Assembly (NCBI GenBank): GCA_018402565.1
Contig: JAGYIQ010000003.1
Span: 633,746 to 697,745, forward strand
DNA length: 64,000 nucleotides
DNA from: Pirellulaceae bacterium
GTDB lineage: Bacteria > Planctomycetota > Planctomycetia > Pirellulales > Pirellulaceae
Reading direction: 5' to 3'
This document shows positions 43,165-50,843 of this stretch, piece by piece. The notes below the pieces were generated by a model that was not told the origin of the DNA, made no database searches, and worked only from the letters and a program-made list of their open reading frames with translations. Made by a program: the position numbers and the translations under genes. Position 1 is the stretch's first letter. Every line of letters starts with the position of its first letter.

Positions 43165-43290
43165 AATTGAATTGCGGCAAAACAGTACCATCACTGGTGT
43201 CGGCCCTCCGTGCCTAGTCGCGTTAGGGTAGAGGCAGGCATCGATTGGCGATGCTTTCCATCTTTCTGCCCCAAATTTTTCTGCCTCCTG
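43165..43290 (+). repeat. ~125-bp direct repeat, left copy
   Basis: From ACAAAATTGAATTGC through GGTGTCGGCCCTCCG, GCGTTAGGGTAGAGGCAGGC and TTTTTCTGCCTCC, this matches 47885-48010 with roughly one mismatch in six. It is followed by a CCCTAAG-type microsatellite in the left copy and CCCTACG repeats in the right copy. Confidence 0.85.
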
Positions 43291-43390
43291 CCCTTCGCCC
43301 TTCGCCCTTCGCCCCTAAGCCCTAAGCCCTAAGCCCTAAGCCCTACGCCCTAAGCCCTAAGCCCTAAGCCCTAAGCCCTAAGCCCTAAGC
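43290..43390. repeat. 7-bp microsatellite (CCCTAAG)n
   Basis: It starts as CTTCGCC repeats and turns into about eleven copies of CCCTAAG with one CCCTACG. This is just upstream of the M28 peptidase gene. Confidence 0.9.
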
Positions 43391-43560
43391 CATACACCGG
43401 TTTCGATCGGTCGGGCGACAGGGTATGATGGGTGCGTCAGCGTGCCGACGCCGCCCCCTGTCGACTCGTCTGGGCGACGACACCTGTCGCTGGCGCCCCG
43501 TGCCGCGGCGTCTGGCCCATCCAACCAACCGTCTCGGGCACATCACCCTGGTGAATCGCC

Positions 43561-44718
43561 ATGACTTGCAACCAATCTCGGCCAGCCTTGGCAGCCCATC
43601 CATGGCGTTTGCGTTGTGGGCATTTTTTCTGCGCCTTTGTCGTTCTGGTTTGCTGGGTCGGCGGACTGGGGCGAGCGTCGGTCAGCGGCCAGGAGACGGC
43701 CGAGCAAGCTGACGATCCGCCGTCGGTTTCGTTGGAGAAGCAATGGGAGGATTATTTGATCAGTCCCATCACGGAGGCCGATCGGCAGTGGGCACTGGAC
43801 GCGATGACCGAGGCGGAACGGCGAGACATGAAAAAGGTGTTGGGCAAAACCACCTTTGAATTGGATGCGGTGGCTGCCCAAGTCTACATCAAACGACTGT
43901 GCGAGATGGGGCCACGGATCAGCGGCAGCAAACCCATGTTGGTCCAGCAGGCGGGGTTGAAGCGTTTTTTTACGGACATGGGCTTGTCCGTGGCCGTGCA
44001 GTCCTTTGACGTGCCGCACCCGGAAACACGGAAGAACACGACGCTGACGAATCTGATTGTGCAGTTGCACCCGGAGCGTACCGAGCGAATCCTGTTCTGC
44101 TGCCACTACGATACGCGGCCGTATGCGGATCGCGACCCCGTCAATCCTCGAGCGAGGATGGATGGGGCCAACGACGGCGCCAGTGGCGTGGGTTTCTTGA
44201 TGGTGATGGCCCCGCACCTGCAGACGTTGGGGCCGAAACTGGGTATCGACTTGGTCTTTTTCGACGCGGAAGAGTTGGTTTACGTCCGCGAGCGAGACCC
44301 GCTGTTTTTGGGTTCGACGCATTTTGCTGAACAATACGTGCGCAGCCCCCCCGCCCATCGCTACGTGGCGGGAGTGCTGGTGGACATGATCGCCGATCGG
44401 ACGCTGGAGTTGTACTACGAGAAGAACAGTCTCAAGTACGCAGGGCCGCTGACCAAGGACATTTGGAGCAAAGCCGAGCGACTGGGGATCAAGGATTTTG
44501 TCCCTCGGGCTCGGCATGAGGTTCGCGACGATCACCTCCCGTTGAACGAAATCGCCAAAATCCCGACGACGGACCTGATCGACTTCGACTACCCTAAGAT
44601 CAACGCCACTGAATACTACTGGCACACCACCAAGGACACCGTCGACAAGTGCTCGCCGTTGTCCATGGCCAAGGTGGGTGTCGTCCTCCTGGAATGGGCG
44701 AAGGATTACGTCAAATGA
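43561..44718 (+). CDS. M28-family zinc peptidase / glutaminyl-cyclase-like, 385 aa
   Basis: An exported protein with signal segment FFCAFVVLVCWVGGLGRAS. The di-zinc aminopeptidase fold is indicated by ILFCCHYDTRPYADRDP (first His), MDGANDGASGVGFLM (bridging Asp), LVFFDAEELV (Glu pair), RDDHLPLNEIAKIP and the terminal EYYWHTTKDTVDKC (His). This arrangement is common to M28 peptidases and the related glutaminyl-peptide cyclotransferases; the DDHLP.N motif leans to the cyclotransferase side. ATG at 43561. The TGA overlaps the next gene's ATG. Confidence 0.88.
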   Translation: MTCNQSRPALAAHPWRLRCGHFFCAFVVLVCWVGGLGRASVSGQETAEQADDPPSVSLEKQWEDYLISPITEADRQWALDAMTEAERRDMKKVLGKTTFELDAVAAQVYIKRLCEMGPRISGSKPMLVQQAGLKRFFTDMGLSVAVQSFDVPHPETRKNTTLTNLIVQLHPERTERILFCCHYDTRPYADRDPVNPRARMDGANDGASGVGFLMVMAPHLQTLGPKLGIDLVFFDAEELVYVRERDPLFLGSTHFAEQYVRSPPAHRYVAGVLVDMIADRTLELYYEKNSLKYAGPLTKDIWSKAERLGIKDFVPRARHEVRDDHLPLNEIAKIPTTDLIDFDYPKINATEYYWHTTKDTVDKCSPLSMAKVGVVLLEWAKDYVK

Positions 44719-45161
44719 ATGGGATTCTCTGGAGCCTGGGGACGATCGCCATCTTCCTGGGCTTGGCCTTCCAGTGGGTATTCTGGAGCGGTAGCGACCT
44801 GCCCGAATTGTCAAAATTTGGCCGAGGAACTACATTCATCCGACGCAGTTTCGCCAATGCGTTGATCGTGGCCGTGGGATTGGTGCTGTTTGCCATCCCG
44901 GCCGCCGAAGACCAACGCTGGCAGTTGGTGGCCTTCTCCGCGGTCGTCGCATTGCTGATGGTCGTGTTGGTCTTGGCCTTCTGGGACTGGGTCGCCATCA
45001 ACATGGCCGTCCGCCGCGGACGCGACGCGGCGTTCCACTCGCAGCTGAAAGCCGAATTGCTGGAGATCCAAGCCACGCTGCGAGACAAAGCAACCCACGA
45101 GTCGGCGGGGACTGCCGCGCCGATCTCCCTGAACATAGAAACGAAATCCAACGAATCATGA
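44715..45161 (+). CDS. Small membrane protein, 148 aa
   Basis: Three hydrophobic segments: ILWSLGTIAIFLGLAFQWVF, FANALIVAVGLVLFAIPAA and LVAFSAVVALLMVVLVLAFW. A charged helix follows (LKAELLEIQATLRDK). The ATG overlaps the M28 gene's stop (ATGA type, 44715-44718), and its own stop overlaps the bioB ATG in the same way (45158-45161). All are one transcription unit. Function is unknown. Confidence 0.82.
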   Translation: MNGILWSLGTIAIFLGLAFQWVFWSGSDLPELSKFGRGTTFIRRSFANALIVAVGLVLFAIPAAEDQRWQLVAFSAVVALLMVVLVLAFWDWVAINMAVRRGRDAAFHSQLKAELLEIQATLRDKATHESAGTAAPISLNIETKSNES

Positions 45162-46393
45162 TCGCCGCCCACTCCACCGACCTGGCCGATCTGGCCCAAC
45201 AAGTCATCCAAGGACGCCAAATTCAGCTGGACGAGGCCCTCGAGTTATTGGCCACGCCCGACGAACAATTGCTGGCACTGCTGTCCGCCGCGTTCATTAT
45301 TCGTCGGAATTATTATGGAATGCAAGTTAAGCTGAATTATTTGGTCAATGCCAAGAGCGGCCTCTGCCCGGAAGACTGCCAGTACTGCTCGCAGGCCAAA
45401 GGCGCAACGTCCGAAATCCCCAAGTACTCGCTGATGACTGCCGAACAGATGGTCGACCGAGCGGCTCAAGCGGTCCGTAACGGCGCTTCCACCTGCTGTC
45501 TGGTGATCAGCGGCCGCGGCCCCAGCCAACGCGAGGTGCAGGCCGTTGCGGATGCGACCCGCGAAATCAAGCAACGCTGGCCCAGCTTGAAGATCTGCGC
45601 TTGCTTGGGCATCCTGAAAGACGGTCAAGCCACGCAATTGCGGCAGGCCGGTGTCGATCGCTACAACCACAACCTGAACACCGCCGAGGAACACTACCGC
45701 GAGATCTGTTCGACCCACACCTACCAACAGCGTGTCGAGACGGTCGAATCGGCCAAAGAAGCGGGCATTTCGCCCTGTTCGGGTCTGATTGTCGGCATGC
45801 AAGAGTCTCCGCAGCAATTGGTGCAAACACTCCTGGCACTGCGCGACCTGCGAGCGGACTCGATTCCGATCAACTTCCTGGTGCCGATTCCGGGCACTGG
45901 CTTGGCCGACAAGGCCTACCCACTGACCCCACAGTATTGTCTCAAGGTCCTCTGCGTGGCGCGGTTCGTCTGCCCCACCGTCGAGATTCGCTGCAGTGCC
46001 GGCCGCGAGAAACACCTGCGCACGCTGCAGCCATTCTCGCTCTATCCCGCCAATTCCTGGTTCGTGTCCGATTACCTAACGACGCCCGGCCAAGAAGAAG
46101 AGATGGATCATCAGATGATCCGCGATGCGGGGTTTGAAATCGAGTCCCTCGGCGCAACTTCCATGGGCCCGAACGCAATGGGCTCAAGCAACACGGTTTC
46201 GACCAGCAACCGTTCCTGCCAGAGCGGCGGGGGTGACTGTCAGAACGGTTCGGGTTCGTGCCACAGCAGCGAGGCTGCCGGCCCGGCCGAAGCCGTGGGC
46301 GGCGGGAGCGGGACTGGGGCGTGTGGCCAAGCCGCTGGGGCGACTAACCGCACCTCGGTCGCCACGGGCTGCGGGGGAAGCGGTAGCTGCTGA
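45158..46393 (+). CDS. bioB: Biotin synthase with Cys/Gly/Ser-rich tail, 411 aa
   Basis: A radical SAM enzyme that inserts sulfur into dethiobiotin. The 4Fe-4S motif is CPEDCQYC (Cys70, 74, 77). Residues of the 2Fe-2S site are in ASTCCLVISGRGPS, ICACLGILKDGQ and FLVPIPGTGL, with VEIRCSAGRE later. The family usually ends about residue 335-345. Here some 75 residues follow, rich in Ser, Gly and Ala with six Cys (RSCQSGGGDCQNGSGSC, GACGQ, TGCGGSGSC). The tail is in frame with good codons, so it is probably real. It overlaps the gene before and precedes bioF by 7 bp. Confidence 0.96.
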   Translation: MIAAHSTDLADLAQQVIQGRQIQLDEALELLATPDEQLLALLSAAFIIRRNYYGMQVKLNYLVNAKSGLCPEDCQYCSQAKGATSEIPKYSLMTAEQMVDRAAQAVRNGASTCCLVISGRGPSQREVQAVADATREIKQRWPSLKICACLGILKDGQATQLRQAGVDRYNHNLNTAEEHYREICSTHTYQQRVETVESAKEAGISPCSGLIVGMQESPQQLVQTLLALRDLRADSIPINFLVPIPGTGLADKAYPLTPQYCLKVLCVARFVCPTVEIRCSAGREKHLRTLQPFSLYPANSWFVSDYLTTPGQEEEMDHQMIRDAGFEIESLGATSMGPNAMGSSNTVSTSNRSCQSGGGDCQNGSGSCHSSEAAGPAEAVGGGSGTGACGQAAGATNRTSVATGCGGSGSC

Positions 46394-46400
46394 GCCGACC

Positions 46401-47771
46401 GTGCCGAAGCCCACTATTCACAGACGCCTGCAGCGGATCGATGAAGTCCAGGGCGATCGCGTTCTTGTGGGCGATCGCTGGCTGCTGAATTTGGCCTCCA
46501 ATAATTACTTGGGCTTGGCCAGCGATCCGCGGGTGATCCACGCCGCCCAACACGCCAGTCTGGCGTGGGGTACCGGCACGGGCTCGTCGCCGCTGCTCAG
46601 TGGCTACACGGCCCTGCACGACCAATTGGCCGAGGCCCTGGCGGATTGGAAGTCTTCCACCCAGTCCGACGCGAACCCCGAGGGCGGCTTGACCCCTGAA
46701 GCCGGCTTGAGCACTGAGGCCCGCGTGAGCCCTGGTCGCGGCTCGCCTGTCGTGGCAGATGGGACGGCCACGGGTGGGGCGGCGGCCGAGCTTACGACTC
46801 GGGCGGGTCGAGCCGTGTTGTTCCCCTGCGGTTATTCGGCCAACTTGGCGGCCCTGCGGACCTTGTTGGACGAGGACGCGCAGGTCTTTGCGGATCGGCG
46901 GAACCACGCCAGCCTGGTGGATGGCCTGCGATTGGCAGTTGCCGAGCAGCCCGGTCGCCAGGTGCGATATTACCGCCATCGCGACTTCGCCGACCTGGAA
47001 CGATTGTTGGAGCAGAGCTCGCCCCAGCGTCCCCGCTGGATTGTGACCGATTCCGTCTTCAGCATGGACGGTACCTGCACGCGGCCCAGCGACATCGGGG
47101 AAATTGCTCGGCGATATTCCGCTCGGTTGTTGGTCGACGAGGCCCATGCCACCGGCGTCCTGGGTCATTCCGGCTCGGGATTGTTTTCGCTGTCGACTGC
47201 CAAACATTCCGCGGCCCAGCCCAACGACGGCGCTGGGACGACTGGTGGGGTGGCCGATGGCGCGGCGTCGGATGGATCGCCCCCTGTGTGTATCGTGGGC
47301 ACGCTCTCCAAGTCGCTGGCGTCGCAGGGCGGCTTTGTGGTCGGCAGTTGGGAGGACACGGAGCGATTGATCCAAGGGGCTCGGTCGCTGATTTATTCCA
47401 CCAGTCTGGCGGGAAGCAGCGTGGCCGCGGCGTTGGAAGCGATTGAAATCGCGCGGAGTGAAGCGTGGCGGCGCGCTGCATTGCAGCAACACGTGCGGAC
47501 CCTGCATACTGGCTTGCAGCAGCAGGGCTGGCGGACGATCGGCGACCTGGACGCACCCTTGTTGGCCGTGATCGTCGGCGACCACTTGGCCGCGGAAAAC
47601 GTGGCCGCGGCCTTGGAGCAACGAGGGCTATGGGCACCCGCCATTCGGCCCCCAACGGTCAAGCCCTTGGAATGTCGCATCCGGCTGTCCCCCACGGCCA
47701 CGATGAGCGAGGAGGACATCCAGCAGATCATCGCCGCTTTTGCCGCCTTGCGCGTCCCTCAGTTAACGTAG
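46401..47771 (+). CDS. bioF: 8-amino-7-oxononanoate synthase, about 456 aa
   Basis: A PLP enzyme joining pimeloyl-CoA/ACP and alanine in biotin synthesis. Motifs are LASNNYLGLASDPRVI, GTGTGSSPLLSGYTALHDQL, FADRRNHASLVDGLR, LVDEAHATGVLGHSGSGLF and PLP-lysine GTLSKSLASQGGFVVGS. Two low-complexity inserts are unusual: about 50 residues before the TTRAGRAVLF region (GGLTPEAGLSTEARVSP...) and about 30 after the DEAHATG motif (QPNDGAGTTGGVADGA...). Family members are normally about 385 aa. The GTG at 46401 follows the bioB stop; longer frames run inside bioB. KBL is an alternative, but pairing with bioB favours bioF. Confidence 0.92.
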   Translation: MPKPTIHRRLQRIDEVQGDRVLVGDRWLLNLASNNYLGLASDPRVIHAAQHASLAWGTGTGSSPLLSGYTALHDQLAEALADWKSSTQSDANPEGGLTPEAGLSTEARVSPGRGSPVVADGTATGGAAAELTTRAGRAVLFPCGYSANLAALRTLLDEDAQVFADRRNHASLVDGLRLAVAEQPGRQVRYYRHRDFADLERLLEQSSPQRPRWIVTDSVFSMDGTCTRPSDIGEIARRYSARLLVDEAHATGVLGHSGSGLFSLSTAKHSAAQPNDGAGTTGGVADGAASDGSPPVCIVGTLSKSLASQGGFVVGSWEDTERLIQGARSLIYSTSLAGSSVAAALEAIEIARSEAWRRAALQQHVRTLHTGLQQQGWRTIGDLDAPLLAVIVGDHLAAENVAAALEQRGLWAPAIRPPTVKPLECRIRLSPTATMSEEDIQQIIAAFAALRVPQLT

Positions 47772-47884
47772 CGAGTCAGTACCGCGCAACGACCTCGCGG
47801 AACGCCCAGGAAGAAAAGAGTTAGTGGCGGTAAAATTTGGGGCAGAAAGATGGGTTCTCGGTTATTGGTTTTTGGTTTGGGGCG

Positions 47885-48010
47885 ACACACTTGATGGCAA
47901 CAAATCAATACCATCCATGGTGTCGGCCCTCCGAGCACGGTTCGCGTTAGGGTAAAGGCAGGCATCGGTCGGCGATGCTTTCCATTTTTCTGCCTCAAAT
48001 TTTTCTGCCT
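47885..48010 (+). repeat. ~125-bp direct repeat, right copy
   Basis: It matches 43165-43290 (TACCATCCATGGTGTCGGCC, GCGTTAGGGTAAAGGCAGGC). It is followed at 48012-48033 by three CCCTACG repeats. Confidence 0.85.
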
Positions 48011-48107
48011 CCCGCCCTACGCCCTACGCCCTACGCGGGTGCCTCGTACTCAGCGCAGCGGTACTCGTACTCGACTCACTTGGGTGTTGCGTTCGATTAC
48101 GATAAGA

Positions 48108-48262
48108 AGCACGAAAACCAAGAACCAAGAACCAAGAACCAAGAACCAAGAACCAAGAACCAAGAACCTTTCTCACTTCAACCGGGCTGTTTTCGATTAC
48201 GAGCACGATTACGAGCACGAGCACGAGCAGGAAAACCAAGAACCAAGAACCTATCACCTCGT
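48108..48262. repeat. Inverted copy of the TTCTTGG/CTCGTG block
   Basis: CCAAGAA repeats, then TTCTCACTTCAACCGGGCTG, then CGATTACGAGCACGATTACG and GAGCACGAGCAGGAAAACC are the reverse complement of the blocks at 42261-43157. It ends at the 3' end of the glycosidase gene. Confidence 0.88.
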
Positions 48263-50593
48263 TTCAACCACCACTCTCCCGTCGGAGTGGGCGGTGATAT
48301 CGAGTCGCTGCGTTCCGTGGTGAATGTTGGTAATGGTTAGCGAGGGCCAGCCGGCGGGCAGTCGCGGGTGCACTTCATAACCAGTCTCGGTAGGCCGAAA
48401 CCCTAAAAAACCATACAACATCACTTGAGGCACCAAGACACTCTCCATGAACTCAAAGTCCAACCCCAGTCCGCCGGCGGTGCCGCCGCCTTGCAAGGTC
48501 CCGCGCGCTGGATCACGGTAGTACGAGCGATAGCCCCCGGCCGCTTCGATGTCCCCGTACCAAGCCAGAATGGCCTGCAATCGCGCCCAAGCCGCGTCCG
48601 GCCCTTGCTGCTGCAAGCGCGCCATCACATCGAAGTAACTGAAGCCCAGGACCGCGCCACCGTCTTGCACTTGACCACCCCATGCAATCGACTCGGGTGC
48701 TGACCAAGCCCAGACGTACGTCTCGATGTTCCGCCGAGTGGTAGCGCGGGGCGCAAACCGCCAATGATAGATGTCCGCACCCTGGGACGTATCGCCAGCC
48801 ACGAGCCGTGTCCCATCCAGCCAGGCGAAGATCGACTGGGCCTGCTCCTCGGAGGCCAAGCCGTAGTAGATCGCCTCCAGATTGACAAAGGTAAACCCGT
48901 AGTCGTAAGCTTGTCCATCAACATCGATCCAACCGTAGAAGCGGCCTGTCTCGGGATTCCAGAATCTTTTCTGAAAGTCGCTGCGGATCGAATCGGCCAA
49001 ACCGTTCAAATCCGCGGCGGAAAATTCGGCCAACGCGGCGGCGTTGTTACCACTCCCCAGCAACCCAGACTCCAGTGCCGCCTCCAATTCGGCCATGCGA
49101 CGCAGGGCATCGTACGCATAGACGGTCGCCAGCGCATCGTGCCCGCCGAACGGCAACAAATCCCAGTAGTTGTTTCCTACCCCCAGTCCCGGGCGGAGGC
49201 TCTTTTGGCCGGCAGCGTTGTAGATGATCCCGCTGCGCCCATCGTGGCCCACCCACGGCACCCAAACGTGCCGCTGCTGTTGTAGTGAAAATTCGTCAAT
49301 CATATACTTTAGCGCCAATCGCATTCGCGGCAGATTCTCCGCCAGGAAGGCTTGGTCCTGTGTCCACTGCACGTAGTCGCTGCAGGCCCGCAAGTAGTTG
49401 GCGTTGGTGATCGGATGCCGAGTATCGATCGCGGTGATCAACGACTTCAGGACCCATTCGCTGCCGACCGCTCCCGAGACTTCGATTTGGTAACGCTGCA
49501 ACATTCCTGCGTATTGTGGATGCCGATGGACGGGCAGGTTCAGATAATGCAGGGACCCGGTCGTATCGGCTGGGGCCAAGTCCCAGAACCGCGTGGGTTC
49601 CCAATCCGTTTCCTCGGCAAACTGCCAACGCAACCGCGCCGCGGCACTCGCGGGCCACTCCGACACGCCCAACTCCAGCCGCACGAAGGGGGCGACAATC
49701 GTGCCACATTGGAACGCGGGTGTCGTCAACCGCAACGTCGGTTCGGTGACTCGGATCCGCAAGCCGCGTGCTGGGTCGATCCCCAAGAACTCGCCGCCCT
49801 CCAGTTCCCAACCGGTCGTGTCGACCGAAGCGACGGTGCGAAAGTTCTGCACGGTCCACTCCTCCTGCAGTATGGAGAAATGAAACCCCATCCCCGTGCT
49901 CTGCTGCCATGCCGGGAACGGCCAACCTTCGCTGTGGGCCATGCCGCGATGCTGTTGCATCGATACGTACCCTTCGTCGTCCATTCGTCGCTGCAGCAAC
50001 GAGCGGCGATAACGCTCGACCGCCTCGGGACCCGTCCATAAGGTCGCGTGTGGCAACCAACGATCCCACAAAGTACAATCGGAAAAGGCCGCGGGATGGT
50101 GCTGGGCGTGCAGGCGTTGCAACCGAGCCATCTCAGGCTCCAAACCCGGCACGTGGAACTGGGGCAAGTCCACACGGGCGGTCCGTGCGAACGCCTCCGC
50201 TGGCTGCTCGGGTACCAGGCCCGTTACGGGTTCCGACACGGGCTCTGTCGTGGGTTCTGTCGTGGGTTTTGTCACTGGTTCGATCATCGCGACGACGATC
50301 GGCTCGGTGAGCGAGACGAACGTGTCCTGCCCTGCCAGCGCTTTGTCACCGTTTCGTTTTGGGATCGGTGTGGTAAAGGGGTCAGGCGTGAATTGCCGGA
50401 AAGGCGCTGCGGGTGCGTCGCACCATTGACTCCTAACCCCGTTACCACACGCCAAGTTTTGGCTGTGACAAAGCACTGGGCAAACCTGCCATGGACCGCA
50501 GGTGTGCCAGGCTAAGCCCAGCGAGAGACACGCGACAACCCGCAGCAAATTCCGCAACGACTTCAACTTCAACATCGACATCGACACTTTCAT
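48254..50593 (-). CDS. Exported six-hairpin (alpha/alpha) glycosidase-like protein, 779 aa
   Basis: The N-terminus is a signal segment (LRNLLRVVACLSLGLAW). Residues about 41-85 are encoded by palindromic element copy 2 (CHSQNLACGNGVRSQW, PDPFTTPIPK). A Thr/Glu/Pro linker follows (EPVTKPTTEPTTEPVSEP). The rest has a beta-rich domain, then an (alpha/alpha)6-type region with VWVPWVGHDGRSGIIYNAAG, WDLLPFGGHDALATVYAYDA, FWNPETGRFYGWIDVDGQAY and YDYGFTFVNLEAIYYGLAS. This resembles GH63/GH15-like glucosidases, but the exact family is uncertain. The ATG at 50593 is chosen; the longer frame starts at 50785 in an intergenic repeat. Confidence 0.82.
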   Translation of the reverse strand: MKVSMSMLKLKSLRNLLRVVACLSLGLAWHTCGPWQVCPVLCHSQNLACGNGVRSQWCDAPAAPFRQFTPDPFTTPIPKRNGDKALAGQDTFVSLTEPIVVAMIEPVTKPTTEPTTEPVSEPVTGLVPEQPAEAFARTARVDLPQFHVPGLEPEMARLQRLHAQHHPAAFSDCTLWDRWLPHATLWTGPEAVERYRRSLLQRRMDDEGYVSMQQHRGMAHSEGWPFPAWQQSTGMGFHFSILQEEWTVQNFRTVASVDTTGWELEGGEFLGIDPARGLRIRVTEPTLRLTTPAFQCGTIVAPFVRLELGVSEWPASAAARLRWQFAEETDWEPTRFWDLAPADTTGSLHYLNLPVHRHPQYAGMLQRYQIEVSGAVGSEWVLKSLITAIDTRHPITNANYLRACSDYVQWTQDQAFLAENLPRMRLALKYMIDEFSLQQQRHVWVPWVGHDGRSGIIYNAAGQKSLRPGLGVGNNYWDLLPFGGHDALATVYAYDALRRMAELEAALESGLLGSGNNAAALAEFSAADLNGLADSIRSDFQKRFWNPETGRFYGWIDVDGQAYDYGFTFVNLEAIYYGLASEEQAQSIFAWLDGTRLVAGDTSQGADIYHWRFAPRATTRRNIETYVWAWSAPESIAWGGQVQDGGAVLGFSYFDVMARLQQQGPDAAWARLQAILAWYGDIEAAGGYRSYYRDPARGTLQGGGTAGGLGLDFEFMESVLVPQVMLYGFLGFRPTETGYEVHPRLPAGWPSLTITNIHHGTQRLDITAHSDGRVVVETR
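50340..50474 (-). mobile_element. MITE-like palindromic element, copy 2 (inside the glycosidase gene)
   Basis: Perfect 10-bp terminal inverted repeats GCTTTGTCAC / GTGACAAAGC bound 135 bp that match copy 1 in reverse orientation. The host frame reads through all 45 codons without a stop and gives the same peptide as copy 1. Confidence 0.85.
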
Positions 50594-50650
50594 GATTACA
50601 CGCGTCCGTCCAGCGAACTCACCACTCGTCCGCCCTCGGCTCTCTGCCCG

Positions 50651-50812
50651 TAACCGTTCACGAGTGGGAGGTAATCCTTGGGGCTGGTGCCTTCCGCAAG
50701 TCGGATGGTTCTCGGGGCAAACCGGTAGCGTTGTCCAATTGCTTTCACTCGCAAACAACCGACTGGTTAGCCCGCCTTGCTGCATGACACCCTACGAGGC
50801 GTGAACGGTTAC
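50651..50812. repeat. Intergenic element with 13-bp inverted repeats
   Basis: GTAACCGTTCACG (50650-50662) and CGTGAACGGTTAC (50800-50812) bracket about 137 bp between two divergent genes. This could be a small MITE-like element or a regulatory palindrome. No other copy is in the window. Confidence 0.55.
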
Positions 50813-50843
50813 CTCTGTCCACTCCCAGTTTAGGAGCTTGAAC

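Noticed and set aside
43290..43390. Telomere-like sequence (CCCTAAG)n
   Set aside because: It is an internal 7-mer microsatellite grading into CCCTTCG and CCCTACG variants, not a chromosome end.
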